Source of the DNA: Deinococcus rhizophilus
Lineage (GTDB): Bacteria; Deinococcota; Deinococci; Deinococcales; Deinococcaceae
Direction: 5' to 3'
Assembly: GCF_030271215.1 (NCBI RefSeq)
Contig: NZ_JASNGB010000032.1
Coordinates: 1-21,559, forward strand
Length of the DNA: 21,559 bases
The notes below the pieces were generated by a model, which was not told the DNA's origin, ran no database searches, and was given only the letters and a program-made list of their open reading frames with translations. Below, one piece after another: positions 17,141 through 21,559 of the stretch (position 1 is its first letter; the number at the start of each line of letters is the position of its first letter). The position numbers and the translations under genes are program-made.

Positions 17141-17439
17141 TCGGAGGGCCGCGGCGGGCGGATCTGGCCATACGTCCATGGTGGGACATCCGGTCGGCTC
17201 CAGCGGCCGCAGATTCCGCGGCCTGGTCCTGTTGTTGATCAAAGATCTTTTGAAAGAACTAAAAGAATGATGACCACCAAGAAGCTTTCGACCACGCGTC
17301 CTGGACGTTCCTTCCCAGGCGAACTGCCTCAAGTCTCGGGGCCAAGCCCGGTACGACTGCTCAAAGTCTCGGTACCGGGTGCTCCCAACTTTCACCTCCA
17401 TACACTTCGCCTCCTGGGGCGTCTTGTTACGCTGACGGC
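17141..17439. other. AT-rich spacer upstream of the replication-initiator remnant
   Basis: No gene is supported here. Positions 17233-17271 are markedly AT-rich against a GC-rich background and hold the palindrome AAAGATCTTT (17242-17251). The segment lies upstream of the replication-initiator remnant on its strand, where an old promoter, operator or origin would sit. The right end carries the promoter of the Sel1 gene. Confidence 0.4.
17428..17433 (+). promoter_or_regulatory. TACGCT -10-like box, leaderless promoter
   Basis: TACGCT ends six bases before the ATG at 17440, so transcription would begin at or very near the start codon. There is no ribosome-binding site between them. It matches the box and following GA seen before the gene at 12692. 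Confidence 0.45.
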
Positions 17440-19104
17440 ATGATGCGCTGGGCAAGAGTTCACCTGGTCACCCTCGCCGCTGTCGCTGCGGGCAATTCGG
17501 TGGCACAGACGGTGGCACAGGCCGACGAACTGCTGGAGCTGGGCAACGAGGTCACCGCCCTGCAGCTCTACCGCTCGCTGGCCGCGCGGGGCGATGCCGC
17601 GGCACAGCGGAGTCTCGGTCTCGTGTCCACCGACCAAGCCGAACGCCTGCGGTGGCTGCGGGTCCTGGCCGGAAAGGGAGATCCCGAGGCGCAGTACAAC
17701 CTGGCCGTGCAGCTGTCCGGTCCGGGTGAGCCCTCTGCCGGCTCGGAGGCCTATTCCTGGTACACCAGGGCCTTCAACACCTACCTGGAACAGGCCAGAA
17801 AGGGGGATGCCCGGGCCCAGGAGGAGGTCGCGTTCCTCTACGAGCGGGGCCCCAGCTTCCTGGTCCATCCCGCCGAGGCGAGCGCTTGGCTGCAGAGGGC
17901 CGTCAACAGCTACCGTCAGCTGGCCCAGAACGGGAATCTGGCGGCCATGGAATGGATGGCTGGCCGGGACTATCCCGGGAAGGACGTGGCGGAAGCCGGG
18001 ATGTGGACAGACCGGGCCGTCGCCGCGCACCAGCGGCAGGCCGAACTGGGCAGTGTTCGCGACCAGTTGTGGCTGGGGGACCATTACCAGTTCGGTGAGC
18101 CGGAGAAGGCCGTGCTGTGGTACACGCGGGCCGCCAGGGCCGGCAACGTGGTGGCGATGCTGCGTCTCGGTGAGGTCTACGCGGAGCAGGCGACGTTCGC
18201 TGCGGACGAGGACGGACAAGAGGAGCGGCATTACGCGGACGCTCTGAGCTGGTACGCCGCGGCCGCGGGCCGGGGCAGCGCTGCCGCGCAGGTGGCGCTC
18301 GCCGAGATGTACTACCACGGCCGAGGGGTCCGCAGGAATTTGCTCGAGGCGGCCAGACTCTATACGGCCGCCACCCAGGAGAATTCCGGCACGGCCCTCT
18401 TCCGACTGGCCGGGATGTACGCCCTGGGAGAGGGAGTCCCGGTCGACCAGGCGCAGGCGCTGCGTCTCTACAAGGCGGCCGCGGCCACCGGTGATGCCCA
18501 GGCGTCCCTGCGTGTCGGGTGGATGTACGCCTCCGGCGAGGGGGTGGCCAGGGACGTCGAGGAAGCCGGAAAGTGGTTCGCCGCCGCTGGGCGGAACGCT
18601 TCCTCCAGCGTCGCCGTCCAGCTGGGGCTCATCTACCTGACGGACGAGGTGATGGCGCACGACTACGCCGAGGCCCTGCGCTATTTCAACCTGGCCGCGG
18701 ACAACGCAGAGGCCCAGTACTACCTGGGCCTGATGTACCGGGAGGGATACGGCGTACCGGTCAGCCGGGCGAAGGCCATGCAGCTCTGGCAGGCCTCGGC
18801 GGAGGAGGGCTTCCCGGACGCGGTCTGCCGGCTGGGTGAGGCGTACTTCACGGGAGACGGCGTGCCCAAGAACTACGTGAGCGCGGTGGAGTGGTGGCGG
18901 CGGGCCGCCGAGCTTGACGCCGACTCCTGGACGACCCTGTTCTACGGCCGGCGCGAGTGCTCTGCCGAAGCGAAATTCCGCCTGGGCAACATGTACCGGG
19001 AGGGGCTGGGCGTCCAGAAGGACTTGCAGGAAGCCCTGCGGTGGTGGCGTGAAGCGGCGAACCAGGGCCATGAGGGAGCTGCCGAGGCGTTGAAGAAGTA
19101 CTGA
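17440..19104 (+). CDS. Sel1-repeat (SLR/TPR-like) protein, probably exported
   Basis: This 554-aa protein begins MMRWARVHLVTLAAVAAG, a short basic then hydrophobic segment ending near VAQ at ~23 that may be a signal peptide. The rest is a run of roughly ten to twelve Sel1-like helical repeats of about 36 residues, for example AEMYYHGRGVRRNLLEAARLY, AGMYALGEGVPVDQAQALRLY and GNMYREGLGVQKDLQEALRWW. The first few repeats are diverged. Sel1 proteins are scaffolds for protein-protein contacts, often in the envelope or signalling; the partner is unknown. The gene stands alone, and the -10-like box against its ATG suggests a leaderless mRNA. Both ATGs (17440 and 17443) could serve; the box spacing favours 17440. 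Paired hairpins follow the stop. Confidence 0.9.
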   Translation: MMRWARVHLVTLAAVAAGNSVAQTVAQADELLELGNEVTALQLYRSLAARGDAAAQRSLGLVSTDQAERLRWLRVLAGKGDPEAQYNLAVQLSGPGEPSAGSEAYSWYTRAFNTYLEQARKGDARAQEEVAFLYERGPSFLVHPAEASAWLQRAVNSYRQLAQNGNLAAMEWMAGRDYPGKDVAEAGMWTDRAVAAHQRQAELGSVRDQLWLGDHYQFGEPEKAVLWYTRAARAGNVVAMLRLGEVYAEQATFAADEDGQEERHYADALSWYAAAAGRGSAAAQVALAEMYYHGRGVRRNLLEAARLYTAATQENSGTALFRLAGMYALGEGVPVDQAQALRLYKAAAATGDAQASLRVGWMYASGEGVARDVEEAGKWFAAAGRNASSSVAVQLGLIYLTDEVMAHDYAEALRYFNLAADNAEAQYYLGLMYREGYGVPVSRAKAMQLWQASAEEGFPDAVCRLGEAYFTGDGVPKNYVSAVEWWRRAAELDADSWTTLFYGRRECSAEAKFRLGNMYREGLGVQKDLQEALRWWREAANQGHEGAAEALKKY

Positions 19105-19120
19105 AGGAGTCAGTCACGCG

Positions 19121-19168
19121 GCAGCGGGGGCCGTCTCCGGCGCCCGCTGCGCCCTTACCGGGCGCCGG
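19121..19168 (+). terminator. Two overlapping, mutually exclusive hairpins after the Sel1 gene
   Basis: Hairpin one pairs GCAGCGGG (19121-19128) with CCCGCTGC (19143-19150). Hairpin two pairs CCGGCGCCCG (19137-19146) with CGGGCGCCGG (19159-19168), a perfect 10-bp stem. They share bases 19143-19146 and cannot form together. Neither is followed by a T-run, so this is a weak or factor-dependent terminator, or an mRNA-stabilising structure. Confidence 0.4.
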
Positions 19169-19606
19169 CTCCCTCTGAGGCGTTCATGGCCCCCTGCTCC
19201 CAATCCACGCACGACGCCGGCCAGCTCGCCTGCCGGATCCGGACGCCATGGCCGGGAAGCGGGTGGGCCCGATCCGCGCTCCTGTACTACGCTGCTGACC
19301 AAGGCCCGGCTCGGCACACCGTGACGGCGCCCGATCTCTTTCCCCTCCCTGTCATGCAGGAACTCCAGACCAAAGATGGCGGCGACCTGACCGTCGCATA
19401 GATGTGGGCTGGCCCAGTGCGCGGACTGGGGAGTCGTCTCCCCTTTCACGCCACCGGGGGTGTACTGCGACCCTGGCCTGCGGCGCACACGCCGACGTGA
19501 CGCCCCTGCACCCAACAGGGCATAGATCGGGAAGTCCTGCACTCCGCTTACATCCATGTCACGCAGACGCGACCGCCGCTTCGCCGCCTCCGGACCTTCG
19601 GGACGC
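19169..19606. other. Intergenic stretch without a recognisable gene
   Basis: Open frames exist on both strands, including one on the minus strand from 19695 to 19114, but none shows a domain, a ribosome-binding site or protein-like composition. I see no hairpin or repeat of note apart from the ~180-bp element that begins at 19607. Confidence 0.5.
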
Positions 19607-19788
19607 GACATGGAGACACCGTACAGCGCGCTACACACACCGTTGTCACGGGAGGGGGGACTTAGCACTTTACGCTGGTCCTTGCTCCGGTGCATGGAGG
19701 TGTATGACCCTCTGCGACTGGTACCGGAAAATCCGAAAGCGGCATCCTACTCCGACGCCTTTGTCGCTATCTCTGACGTTCATTTTGG
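19607..19788 (+). repeat. Diverged ~180-bp intergenic repeat, copy A
   Basis: This segment aligns by eye along its whole length with 20896-21076 in the same orientation, with a few small gaps. Shared words in the same order include ACACCGTAC, GGGAGGGG, CTGGT, CCTCTGCG and CGACGCCT. It lies just downstream of the oxidoreductase gene. Its size and intergenic position recall the small non-coding repeats reported in D. radiodurans. I cannot assign it to a named class. Confidence 0.6.
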
Positions 19789-19836
19789 GCCTACTTAAGG
19801 TTGCTGCCCCGTGGTTGCGGGAGACGCCAGCGCTGC

Positions 19837-20865
19837 TCAGGCCTGCGCGACGTCCACCCAGGTGCCCAGGGCCGACGAGCGCTCCCAGGCCTCCAAGACC
19901 GCCTGGATGCGGACGCCTACGGTGAAGTCGGCCAGGTCCCCGGGTTCCCCGCGCACGCGGTTCACGAGCGCCCGGACCAGCCGTTCCCCCGCAGGCCCCC
20001 CTGGTCCCTCGATCGGCACGGCCTCCAGCGGCCCCTGACCCCACGCCGCCACGGGCGACGCCCAGTTCACCAGTCCGGCCGTTCCCCCGGACCCGTACAC
20101 CGTCAGGCTCACCTCTTCAGGACGCGGCACGTTCGTCAGGCACGACACGACGACCACAGACCCATCCGCGAGTTCCAGTGTGCCGAGCGCGGCTGTTTCG
20201 CAGGCAGCGGGGTCGTCCGCAGGGTACTGGGCATGAGCCCACACCCGCGTCACCGGGCCGAGCGTGGTCAGGAGGACGTGCAGCAGGTGCGGCCCGACTT
20301 CACGGATCGGGCCGCCCTGGGCTCGCCCGCCGATCCAGGGGTTGTGCTGCCAGCCCCGCGGCCACTGCGGAAACACCAGCGTCACCTCCGCCCGGCGCAC
20401 GGTTCCCAGGCGGCCCTCCTCGATGAGACGGCGAAACGTTTCGATGCCAGGGTCGCCGTGGAGGGGCAGGTTCAACGCATGCACCACGCCAGCCCCCTGT
20501 GCCGCGCGCTGCATGTCCTGCGCTTCGCTCAGCGTGAGCGCCAGAGGCTTTTCGCACAGGATGTGCCGACCGGCCGAGAGCACATCCAGGGCGATGGCGT
20601 GGTGGTGTTGCGGCGGCACGGCCACGTAGACCAGGTCCAGGTCGGCCGCGCCGAGCATCTGGCGGTGGTCCGTCCAGGCGGAGGCCCCCAGGGGGCGGGC
20701 GGTGGTATCCGTCCGGGAAGCGTCCACATCGCAGACCGCCGTGACCTGCACTTCGGGGTGGGCTGCGAAGGCCTTCAAGAGGCTCTGGCCGATGGCGCCG
20801 AGGCCAATGACACCGACCCGGACGGGAGGGGCCGGGGAGTCTTGTTCTGAGGTCATGGGGGTCAT
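19837..20865 (-). CDS. Gfo/Idh/MocA-family NAD(P)-dependent oxidoreductase
   Basis: This 342-aa protein is read from ATG 20865, with AGGA ten bases upstream. A second ATG at 20856 and a GTG at 20895 are alternatives. The N-terminal Rossmann fold shows VGVIGLGAIGQSLL and VTAVCDVD. The family hallmark CEKPLALT lies near residue 120, and the C-terminal sheet domain includes GGPIREVGPHLLHVL with the catalytic-type His region. The length is normal for the family. Members act on sugars, inositols or related alcohols, or on biliverdin; the substrate cannot be told from sequence alone. It stands alone, with diverged repeats on both sides, and has no visible link to the defence block. Confidence 0.92.
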   Translation of the reverse strand: MTPMTSEQDSPAPPVRVGVIGLGAIGQSLLKAFAAHPEVQVTAVCDVDASRTDTTARPLGASAWTDHRQMLGAADLDLVYVAVPPQHHHAIALDVLSAGRHILCEKPLALTLSEAQDMQRAAQGAGVVHALNLPLHGDPGIETFRRLIEEGRLGTVRRAEVTLVFPQWPRGWQHNPWIGGRAQGGPIREVGPHLLHVLLTTLGPVTRVWAHAQYPADDPAACETAALGTLELADGSVVVVSCLTNVPRPEEVSLTVYGSGGTAGLVNWASPVAAWGQGPLEAVPIEGPGGPAGERLVRALVNRVRGEPGDLADFTVGVRIQAVLEAWERSSALGTWVDVAQA

Positions 20866-20895
20866 TTCAGCGGGTTCCTTTGCAGAGTGGGACAC

Positions 20896-21076
20896 GGCAT
20901 GGGAACACCGTACCGCTCGCCGGGTACACCGTCGGCATGGGAGGGGAAACTCAGAACCCTGTGCTGGTGCTTGCCTTGGTGCAGAGAAATCTATGTCCTC
21001 TGCGCCTGGTGGCGGGACATTCGAAATCAGACCCGAATCGACGCCTCTTCCGCCCTCTCCCTGACGCCCACTTGTG
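20896..21076 (+). repeat. Diverged ~180-bp intergenic repeat, copy B
   Basis: This is the counterpart of 19607-19788 in the same orientation, starting about 30 bases upstream of the oxidoreductase ATG. The two copies bracket the gene. The promoter of the oxidoreductase must lie in or beside this element. Confidence 0.6.
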
Positions 21077-21145
21077 TTATACGCGAGGGTAGACGGTCAG
21101 CCTCAGTTCGCGGGGGGAGGTCTGCGGCCGCCCACGCGATCCCGC

Positions 21146-21414
21146 TCAACGTTCGGAAGCCAATGGCGCAGACAGAGCGGCCGTCGGTGACCCTCGTTCC
21201 ACCGTGTACACCAGCAGCTTCAGGTGCGCTGCCCCCATCACCTGCAACCACGACGCGTTCAGCGCCAGTTCCCCAGCCTCCGGGTGCCGCATCACCGTCC
21301 GCGCCGACCTGTGCGCCTGCACCTGCGGCCCCGCCCACAGGCGCGTGAACTCCGCGCTGGCCTCGCGCAGCACCGCTGCCTGCCGTGCGAATGCGCACGG
21401 ATTCTGCTGGCGAA
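21146..21414 (-). pseudogene. C-terminal fragment of a MmyB-like (XRE-family) regulator
   Basis: Reading on the minus strand gives EFTRLWAGPQVQAHRS, MRHPEAGELALN and KLLVYTVERGSPTAALS. These are the last ~70 residues of the ligand-binding domain found C-terminal to the XRE HTH in MmyB-type regulators (compare the usual FARLWARHDV, HPEVGELTL and VYTAEPGSPS). The HTH and most of the ligand-binding domain are missing; the frame closes at a TGA near 21416, which is also the stop of the neighbouring transposase. It was probably truncated when the insertion sequence landed. Confidence 0.65.
21383..21400. repeat. Short hairpin at the transposase/regulator junction
   Basis: CCGTGCG (21383-21389) pairs with CGCACGG (21394-21400) across a four-base loop. 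It lies 16 bases downstream of the transposase stop on that gene's strand. It could be a terminator or part of the element's end. Confidence 0.35.
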
Positions 21415-21415
21415 T

Positions 21416-21559
21416 TCAGGCGGCTCGCAGTTCGGCAAAGCGCGAAAGCCTCGTCCCTTTGGGGCGCTCACCGTCCAGCCAGGCACAGAGGCGAACAATA
21501 TTGATTGCCAGGGCGGTCAACTGACATCTTGCAGTTTTAGAAAAGGCTGTCTGGAACGC
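21416..21559 (-). mobile_element. 3' end of a DDE-type transposase gene (runs in from the right edge)
   Basis: The last 47 codons are visible, in a frame open to the window edge and ending at TGA 21418-21416. The translation (AFSKTARCQLTALAIN, then IVRLCAWLDG, then GTRLSRFAELRAA) resembles the C-terminus of transposases common in Deinococcus genomes, where a Q-L-T-A-L-A-x-N-x-x-R-L pattern is followed by a basic tail. The insertion-sequence family cannot be named from this part. Its inner end should lie within a few tens of bases left of the stop. Confidence 0.6.

Noticed and set aside
16589..17455. Minus-strand 288-aa frame as an intact gene
   Set aside because: Only a middle part (about 16855-17005) is protein-like, and the matching flanks are in other frames, so it is part of a broken replication initiator.
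19114..19695. Minus-strand frame of 193 aa as a gene
   Set aside because: It has no ribosome-binding site or domain, runs through the hairpins after the Sel1 gene and into repeat A, and has a composition like other GC-driven spurious frames.
1..21559. tRNA, rRNA or CRISPR array
   Set aside because: No cloverleaf with a TTCGA-type arm, no rRNA-like stretch and no regularly spaced identical repeats were noticed by eye. A dedicated scan could still find a small RNA.

Overview
The window is GC-rich DNA most consistent with a Deinococcus or close relative. The evidence is a degraded replication initiator of the type I associate with Deinococcus plasmids, an excisionase-HTH/PIN toxin pair, leaderless-looking TANNNT promoters, and a pair of diverged ~180-bp non-coding repeats that recall the small non-coding repeats (SNRs) described in D. 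radiodurans. No rRNA, tRNA or CRISPR array was seen. The genus is an inference, not a measurement.

Positions 1-12502 hold a four-gene block, all on the minus strand. In transcription order these are: an 890-aa HAD-phosphatase/phosphoribosyltransferase fusion with an N-terminal membrane hairpin (12502 to 9830); a DprA/Smf-like protein whose GTG start overlaps the previous stop (9833 to 8859); after 210 bp, a 2499-aa protein with two separate sacsin/HSP90-type ATPase modules (8648 to 1149); and an SNF2-type helicase whose ATG overlaps the giant gene's TGA (1152 to beyond the left edge). The PRTase/DprA pair matches the domain make-up I recall for the ShosTA toxin-antitoxin/anti-phage system. 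The GHKL-ATPase/helicase pair looks like a second defence or DNA-handling module. Together they are the best candidate for an undescribed composite defence system. The DprA-like gene carries C9, C7 and C7 homopolymers, which could make it phase variable.

Positions 12503-12691 form a divergent control region with three short palindromes. It also feeds an apparently leaderless gene of unknown function (12692-13372).

Positions 13391-17270 are a decaying mobile or plasmid zone. It contains a tyrosine recombinase broken by a frameshift and an amber stop, an excisionase-like antitoxin with a frameshifted PIN toxin, an intact 210-aa coiled-coil-like protein with a clear terminator, and a replication-initiator remnant with at least two frame changes and a stop.

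Positions 17440-19104 encode a Sel1-repeat protein. A Gfo/Idh/MocA oxidoreductase follows (20865 to 19837, minus strand), bracketed by two diverged copies of a ~180-bp repeat in the same orientation. The right edge has a truncated regulator fragment (MmyB-like ligand-binding domain) next to the 3' end of a transposase that runs in from outside the window. Most forward-strand long frames across 1-12500 are read as non-coding shadows of the minus-strand genes.
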